Shown here: piece by piece, positions 28,472 to 37,633 of the stretch
How positions within the stretch are numbered: position 1 is the first letter of the stretch
Layout: each line of letters opens with the position of its first letter
NCBI GenBank assembly: GCA_020249925.1
Contig: JADCER010000005.1
Span: 310,001-374,000, forward strand
Reading direction: 5' to 3'
From: Roseomonas sp.
GTDB lineage: Bacteria > Pseudomonadota > Alphaproteobacteria > Acetobacterales > Acetobacteraceae
Length of the DNA: 64,000 nt
Notes under the pieces: model-generated
Told to the model about the DNA's origin: nothing
The model's input: only the letters and a program-made list of their open reading frames with translations
Databases searched by the model: none
Position numbers and translations under genes: made by a program

Positions 28472-28945
28472 ATGGCCGTCAGCCCATCTGACATCAAGCA
28501 GGCTTATCCCCTGCCAGTGTACAATTACCGTGTTGAAATCGGCGGTGATGCCGTTGCCTTTTCTGAGGTAACAGGCCTGTCGATTTCCCATGAGGTAACG
28601 ACCTTCAAGGAAAGCCCAATAAGCGGGGGCAGCGCCGGCCCACGTGTTTTCCTCATGCCCTCTCAGGCTAAGGAAGCAACGGTGACCCTGAAGAAGGGAT
28701 TTGTACGTACCGAATCTGTCAAGCGTCTTTACAACTGGATCAGTTCCATCGCCCTGAATCAGGTAGAAAAGCGTGATATTTTTGTCCGTCTTTGCGATGA
28801 AGCAGGTGAGCCGGTGATCAGTTGGAAAATCCTGAACGCTTTTCCCGTAAAGCTGGACGCGCCGGGTTTTGATGCGAAGTCGAATGATGTCGCTGTAGAA
28901 ACCATTGAAATGCGCGCGGACCGCGTCATGATCGAGGAAGCTTGA
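28472..28945 (+). CDS. eCIS inner tube protein 1 (gp19 family)
   Basis: The 157-aa protein matches the tail-tube family: YPLPVYNYRVEIGGDAVAFSEVTGLS, then an ATVTLKKGFVRT strand and WKILNAFPVKLDAPGFDAKS near the end. It is the first of three tube paralogues after the sheath. By comparison with PVC (Pvc1, Pvc5, Pvc6), one paralogue should polymerise as the main tube and the others form the tube start near the baseplate; which does which cannot be told here. Confidence 0.92.
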   Translation: MAVSPSDIKQAYPLPVYNYRVEIGGDAVAFSEVTGLSISHEVTTFKESPISGGSAGPRVFLMPSQAKEATVTLKKGFVRTESVKRLYNWISSIALNQVEKRDIFVRLCDEAGEPVISWKILNAFPVKLDAPGFDAKSNDVAVETIEMRADRVMIEEA

Positions 28946-28964
28946 ACGGTGGGGGACATCAGCC

Positions 28965-29414
28965 ATGGCCGAGGCAACCGCGGAACAGCGTAATCGCTAC
29001 CCGCTTCCGACTTACAACTTCCGCGTGAGCATCGGCTCTGCCTTGATTGGCTGCAGCGAAGTGTCTGGCCTTTCCATCGGATATGAGACAACGACCTATC
29101 GCCATGGTCTGAGTACCTGGGAAGGGGAGGAACTGATCCGGTTCAATCGCCCGAAATTCGCGCCCATCACACTCAAAAAGGGCATGGTGATTGGCATGAC
29201 CGCGCTATTGGATTGGCTGAACGGCGATCCTGAGCCGCAACCCATGGAAATCAATCTTTGTGACGCCGAAGGCCTGCCCGCAATCATTTGGCGAATTGCC
29301 AAGGCCGTGCCGGTAAAGCTTGAGGCGCCAACGCTGTCCGCCAGCGCCAATGAGGCAGCTATTGAAACGCTGGAAGTTATGGTCGCCGGTATGCGGCTTG
29401 AGCATGTGGGCTAA
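28965..29414 (+). CDS. eCIS inner tube protein 2 (gp19 family)
   Basis: The 149-aa paralogue of the preceding gene shares YPLPTYNFRVSIGSALIGCSEVSGLS, PITLKKGMVIG and IAKAVPVKLEAPTLSASANE. It lies 19 bp downstream with its own ATG at 28965. Being similar but not identical, it may be a tube-initiation ring protein (Pvc5/Afp5-like) or the main tube. Confidence 0.9.
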   Translation: MAEATAEQRNRYPLPTYNFRVSIGSALIGCSEVSGLSIGYETTTYRHGLSTWEGEELIRFNRPKFAPITLKKGMVIGMTALLDWLNGDPEPQPMEINLCDAEGLPAIIWRIAKAVPVKLEAPTLSASANEAAIETLEVMVAGMRLEHVG

Positions 29415-29417
29415 ACA

Positions 29418-29861
29418 ATGACCTTGCCACTCTCCTCGCGCTTCGCGGTCGTTTTTTTTGCGCTAGGTGTGGTTCCAAACCCTATAGATTTGCGTTTTCA
29501 GCGAGTGAGTGGGCTTTCGGCGAGCATTTCAACCGTCACTGTGCGTGAAGGCGGACAACAGCTTTATACGCACCGTCTGCCTGACATGGTGTCCTACGAA
29601 AACCTTGTACTTGAACGTGGTTTCATGGTGGGTTCTCCGCTGAATATTGAATTTAATGTGGCCTTCTCGCTCATGAAATTCGCGCCATCCAACGTCATGA
29701 TAACGCTGTTGAACGAAGATGCTGTGCCAATTGCGGGTTGGATGTTCGTGCAAGCCTTCCCCGTGCGTTGGGCTACTGCCGATTTGGATGCATCACGTGA
29801 TGAGGTTCTGATCGACACTTTGGAACTGGCCTATACTCGTATGCAAGCGATCAGGATTTAG
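29418..29861 (+). CDS. eCIS inner tube-like protein 3 (gp19 family)
   Basis: The 147-aa protein is the most divergent of the three, with RFAVVFFALGVVPNPIDLRF replacing the usual start, yet keeps FQRVSGLSASISTVTVREGG, YENLVLERGFMVG and the end VQAFPVRWATADLDASRDE, the same final motif as the other two. It fits a Pvc6/Afp6-like adapter between tube and hub. It starts three bases after the previous stop. Confidence 0.85.
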   Translation: MTLPLSSRFAVVFFALGVVPNPIDLRFQRVSGLSASISTVTVREGGQQLYTHRLPDMVSYENLVLERGFMVGSPLNIEFNVAFSLMKFAPSNVMITLLNEDAVPIAGWMFVQAFPVRWATADLDASRDEVLIDTLELAYTRMQAIRI

Positions 29862-29865
29862 TCCC

Positions 29866-30024
29866 GTGCCCGTTGTCATTCAGGAATTGGTTGTTCGGGT
29901 TATCGTGGAAGACGGCAACACGCCGCAAACACCATCAGCGCCTACCACGATGGATCACAGCGCCATTGTTGAAGCTGCCGTGCAGGAAACATTGCGCGTA
30001 CTACGCCGGGAGCAGGAGCGGTAA
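29866..30024 (+). CDS. DUF5908-family microprotein of the eCIS operon
   Basis: A GTG at 29866 opens 52 codons between the third tube gene (4 bp before) and the LysM hub gene (2 bp after), so the frame fills the gap almost exactly. The protein begins PVVIQELVVRVIVEDG and ends in a charged helix (QETLRVLRREQER). The opening PxxIxELxxRVxV pattern is that of DUF5908, a small family repeatedly found in eCIS loci at this place. Role unknown. Confidence 0.75.
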   Translation: MPVVIQELVVRVIVEDGNTPQTPSAPTTMDHSAIVEAAVQETLRVLRREQER

Positions 30025-30026
30025 GC

Positions 30027-30728
30027 ATGGAGTTCCCCGATAGCTTCAAACTGACAAAGCTGAAGATCGAGGCTTTCGATAAGGCAGAGCGTATACTACC
30101 AGCGAAGAAGACGTTCTACGCGCTGTTTAACCCCGAGTCTCTTTCGCATGAGTTTTCACGATCCTTCGCAGTGGCCCAAGATGTTAATGGTTCCACACAA
30201 TCGCCAAAGGCGGGCCAAGTCCAACCAAGTACTTTGAAGCTAAAGCTAATTCTTGATGGTAGTGGCGTTTCGGAGATGGGCGTTTTTAATACCTTCGAAC
30301 CCGCAAAACCCTCAGTCGACGAACAGATCGAAGAGTTTCTCGTATTGGCCTATGACATCAATGGCGCTATCCATCAGCAAAACTTTCTTATTTTGAGTTA
30401 CGGGAATATCAACGTAAACTGTCGACTGAGTCGGGTGACGGTCAATCAGCAGTCCTTCAACCGACAGGGCCGTACGACGCGCGCCGAACTCGACATTGAA
30501 TTGGTACATGATTTATCGGCTTCTGATGAAGCCAAAAGAATACACTTTACCTCACCCGATGTATCTCACACGCTTACCGTACGCGCCGGCGATACGCTTC
30601 CGCTGCTGACTGAGCAAGTGTATGAGTCTGATAGACATCATCTGGCAGTTGCGCGTTTCAATGGGCTTGATCATTTGCGATCCGTTGATCCGGGCGTGAT
30701 CTTGCGCTTTCCGCCTTTGGCGCGATGA
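30027..30728 (+). CDS. eCIS hub/tube-initiator protein with LysM domain (Pvc7-like)
   Basis: The 233-aa protein opens with KLTKLKIEAFDKAERILPAK and FYALFNPESLSHEFS, the standard start of the CIS tube/LysM family, and ends with a LysM-like unit (SHTLTVRAGDTLPLLTEQVY through DPGVILRFPPL). Pvc7/Afp7 joins the tube to the spike and baseplate. It is followed after 7 bases by the spike gene. Confidence 0.9.
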   Translation: MEFPDSFKLTKLKIEAFDKAERILPAKKTFYALFNPESLSHEFSRSFAVAQDVNGSTQSPKAGQVQPSTLKLKLILDGSGVSEMGVFNTFEPAKPSVDEQIEEFLVLAYDINGAIHQQNFLILSYGNINVNCRLSRVTVNQQSFNRQGRTTRAELDIELVHDLSASDEAKRIHFTSPDVSHTLTVRAGDTLPLLTEQVYESDRHHLAVARFNGLDHLRSVDPGVILRFPPLAR

Positions 30729-30735
30729 GGTCACC

Positions 30736-32385
30736 ATGTCGGGCTACACCTACACCATCATGATTGCAGGACAGCCGGTGGATATCGGGACCCCTATCGC
30801 GGCCATGGATGTACTGGTTGAGGTGAATCGCATTCCCCGCGCTTCTATTGTCTTTGGTGAGACTTTTGATCCCTCAACGCAAAACTGGAAGCTGGCCGAC
30901 ACCAATCAAATGGGCGTGGGTAAGGCAATTGAACTTCTGGCCCGTGATGCGGCGGGAACCGAGATAAGCCTCTTTAAGGGCGTCATCCACCGCCTCTCGC
31001 TTGAAGTTCGTGCGGGGGGGGCAACACTCAGTCTTGAAGCCTTCGCAGGGGCGCAACGCCTCACGCAAGGAAGGCGCAGTACCAGCTTCGCCGACACGAC
31101 CGACATTGATGCCATTCGCAGCATTGTTGAGGGTGCTGGACTGACTTTGAAGAGCGCGGAGGCACCTTCTGGCGCACCGAAGCACGAGACTTTAGTGCAG
31201 CATGATTGCACCGATTGGGATTTCATCCTGTCGCGCGCCGATGCCATTGGATTGCTTGTCATGGCCGAACAGGACACGGTCAGCCTGACGCGCATGCAGA
31301 TCGCAGCGGGGGCCGGCGCGAAGCTGGAATTCGGACGAACAACTATTCTGGAAGCTGCGCTTGAATTTGATGGAACCGGCCAACATCCGGCCGTGGAAGC
31401 ATGTGCCTGGGATGTGTCTCAATTGGCGCCCGCATCACCCGCAGCGGCAAATGATCCCGGTGCAGCACAAGGAACGGAGGCCCCAGGGCAGATCGGAAGC
31501 GCCCTCAAGCTGCCGGATTTACGGCTTACGCATCCCGGGATACTCCCTTCGGAGGAGCTTCAGGTTTGGGCCGATGCACGGCTTCAGCGCAGGCGTCTTG
31601 CCATGGTTCGCGGAAGGCTCTCCTTGCCGGGAACTGGTGATTATAAGCCGCTTGATGTGCTGGAAATATTGCGCGCTGGTGCCAGCTTCAGTGGCCGCGC
31701 CCTGATCACTGGCATAAGACACCGAATCACGCCGGCACTTTGGCGCACAGATCTGCAGCTTGGTCTGCCTTCAACACCAGCCATTGAACTGATACGGCTC
31801 CAGGCGCCTGCGGCTGCGGGCCTGCTACCCGCGGCATCGGGCCTGTACCTCGGCGTCGTGGCTGCCTTTGAGGAGGATCCGCAGGGCGAGTATCGCCTGC
31901 GCATCAGCCTTCCCTTGCTAGGTGAGGGTGAGCGCGGGTTGCTCTGGGCGCGACTGGCAACAACAAGCGCAGGCCCCAAAGCTGGCCATGTCTTCAGGCC
32001 CTCCGTTGGTGATGAGGTGGTTGTCGGCTTTCTTGGCGATGATCCGCGTCAGCCTATCGTGCTTGGTGCATTGCACAGCAGCAAAAATGCGCCGGATGGA
32101 GATTTTGAAATACCTTCAGAGGAAAACCTGCATAAGGGCATCCTGCTCTCCAGCGGTGCGGCACTTGCGTTCCGGGATGAGGATGGAAAGCCCGCGGCTA
32201 CCTTGCGTACCAAGCGCGGCGTGTTCACGATTGATGATGATACGAAGACGCTGACACTAGAGGATGAGGACGGGAATAGCCTTACCCTGACTAGTGATGG
32301 CATTACGATCAAGTCGGCCAAGGATTTGGTCTTGGAGGCAAGCGGCAAGGTCACGATCAAGGGGCAGGAGGTCGAGATCGCATGA
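30736..32385 (+). CDS. eCIS spike protein (VgrG/Pvc8-like)
   Basis: The 549-aa protein has a gp27-like phage late control D region (about 1-340, with VQHDCTDWDFILSRADAIGL), an OB-fold gp5-like region (about 370-455, GLYLGVVAAFEEDPQGEYRL and FRPSVGDEVVVGFLGDDPRQ, then PIVLGALHSSKNA) and a C-terminal beta-prism with repeating SLTLTSDGITIKSAKDLVLE strands. It forms the trimeric spike under the tube. It overlaps the gp25 gene by 4 bp (ATGA). Confidence 0.94.
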   Translation: MSGYTYTIMIAGQPVDIGTPIAAMDVLVEVNRIPRASIVFGETFDPSTQNWKLADTNQMGVGKAIELLARDAAGTEISLFKGVIHRLSLEVRAGGATLSLEAFAGAQRLTQGRRSTSFADTTDIDAIRSIVEGAGLTLKSAEAPSGAPKHETLVQHDCTDWDFILSRADAIGLLVMAEQDTVSLTRMQIAAGAGAKLEFGRTTILEAALEFDGTGQHPAVEACAWDVSQLAPASPAAANDPGAAQGTEAPGQIGSALKLPDLRLTHPGILPSEELQVWADARLQRRRLAMVRGRLSLPGTGDYKPLDVLEILRAGASFSGRALITGIRHRITPALWRTDLQLGLPSTPAIELIRLQAPAAAGLLPAASGLYLGVVAAFEEDPQGEYRLRISLPLLGEGERGLLWARLATTSAGPKAGHVFRPSVGDEVVVGFLGDDPRQPIVLGALHSSKNAPDGDFEIPSEENLHKGILLSSGAALAFRDEDGKPAATLRTKRGVFTIDDDTKTLTLEDEDGNSLTLTSDGITIKSAKDLVLEASGKVTIKGQEVEIA

Positions 32386-32798
32386 GCGACATTGCGGATT
32401 TTCTTGGTCGCGGCTGGTCTTTTCCGCCCAGTTTCTCCCCAGATGGCGCGGAGATTGAAACGGTCGCCGGCCCAAAAGATATTCAGGAAAGTCTTTGTAT
32501 CCTATTCTCCACTGAACCGGGAGAAAGGGTCATGCGCAGCGATTACGGCTGCGGACTCCAGCCACTGGTTTTTGCCGAAATGGACCAGGAACTTGTAACC
32601 ACATTGCGCGACCAGGTTACGAGGGCCGTGCTGATGCACGAACCTCGCATAGCGCCCGAGCGTGTTGATGTTTCTGATGATCCGAACCAGCATGGTGTAT
32701 TGCTTGTCTCGCTTACCTACAGCATCCGGGGCAGCAATTCACGCTACAATCTCGTCTTTCCATTCTATCTGCGCGAAGCCAGCGCAATATTACGATAA
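32382..32798 (+). CDS. Baseplate wedge protein, GPW/gp25 family (Pvc9-like)
   Basis: The 138-aa protein has the gp25 core: ETVAGPKDIQESLCILFSTE, PGERVMRSDYGCGLQPLVF and LMHEPRIAPERVDVSDDP, with the EPR motif that binds sheath in the baseplate. It starts the baseplate-sheath contact. Length is normal. Overlap of 4 bp with the spike gene. Confidence 0.95.
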   Translation: MSDIADFLGRGWSFPPSFSPDGAEIETVAGPKDIQESLCILFSTEPGERVMRSDYGCGLQPLVFAEMDQELVTTLRDQVTRAVLMHEPRIAPERVDVSDDPNQHGVLLVSLTYSIRGSNSRYNLVFPFYLREASAILR

Positions 32799-32812
32799 GG
32801 GGGTAGTTGCGC

Positions 32813-33247
32813 ATGGCGGATCACGTGGTCATCAATGGCGATACGGCACAGTTCCTGCCAAGCTTTGGCGCGGCTACTGTTGTGGTACAGCCAGGCACAA
32901 TGAGTGGCAGCGGCCCGGCGACAAAAAGCGGCAAGGCCTTCTGCCTGGCAGGTGATGAGGCACAGCTTTCCGTGCCCGGCTGTACCTATATGACGCCGGT
33001 CTATTCCATTCCCGGTGTCGGTACCCTGGCGATCAAGGCGCTTGCTTCCGACCAGCAAAGCACAAAGGCAAAACACCAGGGCAAGGCGCTCATCCTTGTT
33101 GGTGGCCAATTCGAAGCGGTTTTTCGTGTATCTTCACCCGCCATGCAGCCGCCCCCTGGCACGGCCCCGCCTGTGCCGGATGCAACGCCTGAGTATTCGG
33201 GAAAGGGCATGTTTATCACCACGAACATGACCTTCAGCGCAACATGA
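32813..33247 (+). CDS. PAAR-like spike tip protein (Pvc10-like)
   Basis: Start at the ATG at 32813 after AAGGGGG; 144 aa. The order after gp25 is that of Pvc10. It has the short beta repeats, with the ACL-like CLAGDEAQLSVPGCTYMTP and GKALILVGGQFEAVF, plus a Pro-rich linker, and no long domain behind the tip. The predicted role is sealing the spike trimer. Weak sequence conservation makes this partly positional. Confidence 0.7.
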   Translation: MADHVVINGDTAQFLPSFGAATVVVQPGTMSGSGPATKSGKAFCLAGDEAQLSVPGCTYMTPVYSIPGVGTLAIKALASDQQSTKAKHQGKALILVGGQFEAVFRVSSPAMQPPPGTAPPVPDATPEYSGKGMFITTNMTFSAT

Positions 33248-33281
33248 TCCGGCAGCTGCGCACAGCAAGTGGTGAACGGCC

Positions 33282-36200
33282 ATGACGCTGGTTCAGCTTG
33301 GGCGCGTGAACCGTGACGGGAGCAGCCAAGGTGCACGCCGACGTAAGGCTTTGGACCCAGCAACTGCGTTGATTGACGATCGCGGTATTGCCGAGCAGCT
33401 GTTGTTCGCCCAGCAGATAGCTGGCAAAATTCGTAATGTTGATGATTTTAACCGCATAAGCGGTTACTGGTCAGGCTTCCTTAAAGATCTCACCGCTGAG
33501 GAGGTTGCCCTCTTTCTTCAGGATCCTTCGAGTCTGCCAGCAGACAGGCAGGAAAGACTGCGGCGCCCACACCTGACCTTGTTTTGGACATTCCTGCACC
33601 TGCTGCGGCATGTGCGTGATGGGCTTGGTGGGCTGACCGCGCGACATCTTGATCATCACTTCAGGACAATCCTTGGGCTGACACCGGAAGGGCCTTTACC
33701 GGATGAGGCTTTTCTTGTGCTGGGCGCCCAGCCGCGCCTCTCGGCGCTTGACGTTCCTGCCGGCCTGGTCTTCGCGGGTGGACGAGATTCCGCTGGCCGG
33801 ATACGCCCCTATGCGCTTACGGCGCCGGCAAAGATCAACCAAGCACGGGTGGCTGAAATACGCACGCTTCGTGTCGAAAAAGACGTCATCGGGCTTGGCG
33901 ATGTATGGGGTGACAAATTCAATGGGTCGTCGGAGCAGAGAATTCTCTTCTTGCTCTGCCTGACCTATGGCAGGCCGCGGCCAGGCGATGGGCTGCCAAG
34001 TGGTGCGCCCGGTCTGCCAACGCGTACTCAGGACCCAAAGGACCCATACGGCGAGGAATATGCAAAGGAGGTAGCCAGCTGGCTGGGCCAAGTGCTGAAG
34101 ACACTTCGCTTTGCGCCGGACAAAATGTTTCTTCAATTGCACGAATTGCGGCGAATTGTCTTTCTACAAGCACGGCGCAACCGGGAAACGCCAGAGGATC
34201 AAGCGAAAATCGACGATATTCTGATTTCAGCAGGCAGAAAACGTACTAATGATGAAAATTTCTCACTCCGGTCCGATGATGAATGGAACTTCGAAAAGAG
34301 GTTAACGGAAGCCTGCGGTGACATCCCCCTGAATGAGTTACCAGATAACCCTACACTGGAAGCGTTGGCGCTACAGATCGACCGCCCGGATGTTGTTCAA
34401 TTCTTCAAACGAAACTTGAATTTCTTTGACCAGAACACCTTTGTCCAGATGATGCAACACAAGCGTGCCATTGATAGCGATTGGGCGGAGGTAAATGGGC
34501 TACTTCAAAGCGCTGGGAGATTGCGCAACAAGGATCCCAAGTTTCATCTGAAGATCGAGAAGCCCGATGCGATGATGGATAATCTCACGACGGCTCTTGG
34601 TGGCGCCCCTATCTTCAGCGAGCTTGCTCTCGGCAAGATAGAGACTCTTGAAGACCTGGTAGAGTTCTTGGGCGTTATTGAGTCTTGGTTCGCGCTGCCT
34701 GGAGAGGCGCTGACCACGCTACTGACCACCCTCAACAAGCGCGTAGCCGAGACCAACAAGCCCGTGGGCGGGACCGCACCTGATGCAGCGGAATGGGACG
34801 CAGCACTTGCCTTGCTTGCCCGCGCGCATGCTGAACGTTTTTATGCCGAAACGCGGCAGGAATTGGCGGCACTTCTTCGTGAGAAGCAATACTTAGCGGC
34901 CGTCTTGGCGCGCGTTACGGGCGAGGATCCAGCACTTGACAACGCTACCCTGTCGGAACGCGCCGCGAGCTTCCTGCCGCGCGATGAAGGAATACAGCTC
35001 ACAAAGGCGCTTGACGAAGCCACCGAGCCTCGGGAACCGAGTATCGGCTGGCCCGATACTATTGCGCTACTTGAAAGGGCACAAAGGCGGCGTGAGAATA
35101 AGCCGCCGCCCGTTGCGCAGCGTGAGACATGGCTTGCATTGCACCCCAAGGCGGATGCCATTGGGGATGGTAAGGTACCCTGGTCGCTTTTTGGTGATGT
35201 CGCGCACAATGCTGCGCCCTGTATAGGCTTCGCCATTGGTACGCCTATGCTCAAACTCTCTCACGGCACGCGTCGCGTCACGCTTTCATTGGATTTCCTC
35301 AATCCATTATCGGAAGCGCTACCAGAACCCAACACAGCCTTTCGCTTGGAATTAAGCACGGCCAAAGGTTGGTTCGTCCCGGCAGCGCCAGAATTCGAAT
35401 GGAAAGACAAGAAACTATCTGTTTCTGTCACGCTTAAGGCAAGTGACCCGGCACTGGCACCGCCGCCCTTGGGGGAAAGCCTTTCCAGCGCCAGGGATCC
35501 AATCGCTAGGCTGATGCTGGTACCAGAAGCAGATCGGACCAAGGCGCGCGCCGCACGGGTATATGACAAATGCCGCATGCTTCGCATCAGCAGCGCATCA
35601 ATCGAAATAAGCGTATTGGGCGAAAGCAATGACAAGCCGGCGCTGTTTCCTCTCGTGATCGAAACCGATAGTGGTGTGGTGAATGGTGCCAAGCCTTTTC
35701 TGCCCTTTGGTCCCACTCCCGGCAGTGGCGCAACCATGGTGCTCAGCCACCCGGAGATTCTGGAGAAGCAACTTACAGGCATTGATATCCGTTGTGGCTT
35801 TGTGGGTGCGCCAAAGAGTATCAAGGCGCATTTTGGCCCTTATGGCGACGCGGAATGGGTACCGAAGGTCAATGTCGCACTTGTTGATGATGGCCTGGGT
35901 GGAAAAGACCTAGGCGATAAGCCACTCTTCTCAGTTGATGATGGCAGTGCTGTCCAGCAAATCAAGCCGGACTTAGCCGCGCCCGCTCAACCCGCAAGGC
36001 CTGACGATCAAACGCCGAACAATAGCCCGCGCACCTGGTCGCGCCATTTACGCCTGACGCTCACGCAGGATTTCAAGCACGCGGAATACCCAAGCCTTGC
36101 CGCGCAAAAGGCAGCCGAATTGGCGATAGATTTACGGCGCGGAAAAACGTCTGAAGGAAAGGAGCTCGATCCTAAGACCTATGTCCTGCCGCCCCCTTAT

Positions 36201-37583
36201 ACGCCGCAAATCAAATTCATCGGCTTGAATTATAAGGCAAGTGAAACCTTTTACTTCACGAAAGCCGAGGCACAAGGCGGTTGCGTCTGCTATCACATCC
36301 ATCCCTTCGGGCATGAGGGGGTGAGGGCGAGCGCCAACCCCAAGCAAGGCATCCCCTTCCTGCCCGCCTATGATGAAGAAGGCGAAATGCTGATCGGTAT
36401 CGCCAATGCCAAGCTGCCGCAAAGCCTGAATCTGCTTGCAATGCTCGCCCCCGGGACAGGTGATCTGGACCTTACACCCCCGTTGGTCCGCTGGAGCATT
36501 CTTGGGCCGGAGGGCTGGCAGCCGTTGACAGGCGAAGCCGCGCCTGAGGATGAAACTGCGGGCTTGCGCCGCAGCGGCCTACTGCGCTTTGCCCTGCCGG
36601 AGACCAACGCAAGCCCGCGTTTGCCACAAGGGCTGACCTGGTTGCGCGCCAGTGTTGTGGAGAATGGCGGCGCTTTGGGCAAGGCCGTAGCCTTGCATGC
36701 ACAGGCCGTGCGCGTCAGGCTGCAACCGGAAGGCGTCGCTGCGGATCATTTTGGCGCGGCCCTACCAGCCGGCAGCATTACCCGTTCGGTTTCTACCGTC
36801 CCTGGTCTTGCCCGGGTGGAACAACCCTATGCGTCCTTTGGCGGCCGGGCGGCCGAAGCGCCACAGGTTTTTGCGCACCGGTCCGCGGAACGCTTGCGGC
36901 ATCGCCGCCGTGCCGTGACCCCGTGGGATTATGAACATCTGATACTCGCGCGCTTTCCCGACATTTACAAGGTAAAGTGCATTTCTGCGCGCGATGTCGA
37001 TCCGCCCGGCCTTGTGCGCGTGATTGTCATTCCAAGGCTTGATAGTGGCGGAGAGGATCTGCGCCGCCCACGCGCATCAGCACAAATGCTGGCCGATATC
37101 ACGGATTATCTGGCGCCGCTGCAGCCCGCAACTGCCGGACTTGTCGTGCAAAATCCCCGCTTCGTTCAGGTGAAGGTGCGCAGCGTGGTACGCTTCAAAT
37201 CGGATCGTGATCTGCGCTTTGATATTGAAAGGCTTGAAGCTGCGATCAGTCGCTTCCTTTCCCCCTGGGCCTATAATGGGGATAACGAAATTGTGATTGG
37301 CGCACGGATACATGCCAATAGCCTAGTCGCCTTTATTGATGCGCAGGATTATGTGGATTACGTCGCTTCGGTGCGGCTTTTCAAGAGCATTGATGGTGGA
37401 GAAACATTCTCTGCATCCGATGATGTCATAGAAGTGACGTACGAAGATACCATCCTGATTGCGGCTGACCGCCACCAGATTGATGTTGAGGGCATATCCC
37501 TTGATACGCCGCAAGAGCTTGGCGGTATCGGGTTCATGCGCATTCAACTTGATTTTCGTGTCGGAGGGTCAGCGATAGCATGA
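33282..37583 (+). CDS. Large baseplate protein, gp6/baseplate J type (Pvc11-like)
   Basis: At 1433 aa this is the largest structural gene. The last 300 residues carry the baseplate J signature (AERLRHRRRAVTPWDYEHLI, FPDIYKVKCISARD, PGLVRVIVIPRL), as in Pvc11. The first two-thirds are helical, with charged segments such as LRRIVFLQARRNRETPEDQA, then beta-rich. No signal peptide. Its stop overlaps a possible micro-ORF (ATGA). Confidence 0.9.
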   Translation: MTLVQLGRVNRDGSSQGARRRKALDPATALIDDRGIAEQLLFAQQIAGKIRNVDDFNRISGYWSGFLKDLTAEEVALFLQDPSSLPADRQERLRRPHLTLFWTFLHLLRHVRDGLGGLTARHLDHHFRTILGLTPEGPLPDEAFLVLGAQPRLSALDVPAGLVFAGGRDSAGRIRPYALTAPAKINQARVAEIRTLRVEKDVIGLGDVWGDKFNGSSEQRILFLLCLTYGRPRPGDGLPSGAPGLPTRTQDPKDPYGEEYAKEVASWLGQVLKTLRFAPDKMFLQLHELRRIVFLQARRNRETPEDQAKIDDILISAGRKRTNDENFSLRSDDEWNFEKRLTEACGDIPLNELPDNPTLEALALQIDRPDVVQFFKRNLNFFDQNTFVQMMQHKRAIDSDWAEVNGLLQSAGRLRNKDPKFHLKIEKPDAMMDNLTTALGGAPIFSELALGKIETLEDLVEFLGVIESWFALPGEALTTLLTTLNKRVAETNKPVGGTAPDAAEWDAALALLARAHAERFYAETRQELAALLREKQYLAAVLARVTGEDPALDNATLSERAASFLPRDEGIQLTKALDEATEPREPSIGWPDTIALLERAQRRRENKPPPVAQRETWLALHPKADAIGDGKVPWSLFGDVAHNAAPCIGFAIGTPMLKLSHGTRRVTLSLDFLNPLSEALPEPNTAFRLELSTAKGWFVPAAPEFEWKDKKLSVSVTLKASDPALAPPPLGESLSSARDPIARLMLVPEADRTKARAARVYDKCRMLRISSASIEISVLGESNDKPALFPLVIETDSGVVNGAKPFLPFGPTPGSGATMVLSHPEILEKQLTGIDIRCGFVGAPKSIKAHFGPYGDAEWVPKVNVALVDDGLGGKDLGDKPLFSVDDGSAVQQIKPDLAAPAQPARPDDQTPNNSPRTWSRHLRLTLTQDFKHAEYPSLAAQKAAELAIDLRRGKTSEGKELDPKTYVLPPPYTPQIKFIGLNYKASETFYFTKAEAQGGCVCYHIHPFGHEGVRASANPKQGIPFLPAYDEEGEMLIGIANAKLPQSLNLLAMLAPGTGDLDLTPPLVRWSILGPEGWQPLTGEAAPEDETAGLRRSGLLRFALPETNASPRLPQGLTWLRASVVENGGALGKAVALHAQAVRVRLQPEGVAADHFGAALPAGSITRSVSTVPGLARVEQPYASFGGRAAEAPQVFAHRSAERLRHRRRAVTPWDYEHLILARFPDIYKVKCISARDVDPPGLVRVIVIPRLDSGGEDLRRPRASAQMLADITDYLAPLQPATAGLVVQNPRFVQVKVRSVVRFKSDRDLRFDIERLEAAISRFLSPWAYNGDNEIVIGARIHANSLVAFIDAQDYVDYVASVRLFKSIDGGETFSASDDVIEVTYEDTILIAADRHQIDVEGISLDTPQELGGIGFMRIQLDFRVGGSAIA

Positions 37584-37630
37584 CCGAAACGCGCAAATGG
37601 AACGTCACTGGCGACGGCAAGGAGCCTTGA
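37580..37630 (+). CDS. Possible 16-aa micro-ORF between baseplate and fibre genes
   Basis: ATG overlaps the baseplate stop in ATGA and the frame ends TGA four bases before the fibre ATG; the peptide is MTETRKWNVTGDGKEP. The exact fit and the AAGGAG inside its 3' end, serving as ribosome binding site of the fibre gene, suggest a coupling leader. It may also be noise. Confidence 0.3.
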   Translation: MTETRKWNVTGDGKEP

Positions 37631-37633
37631 ACC

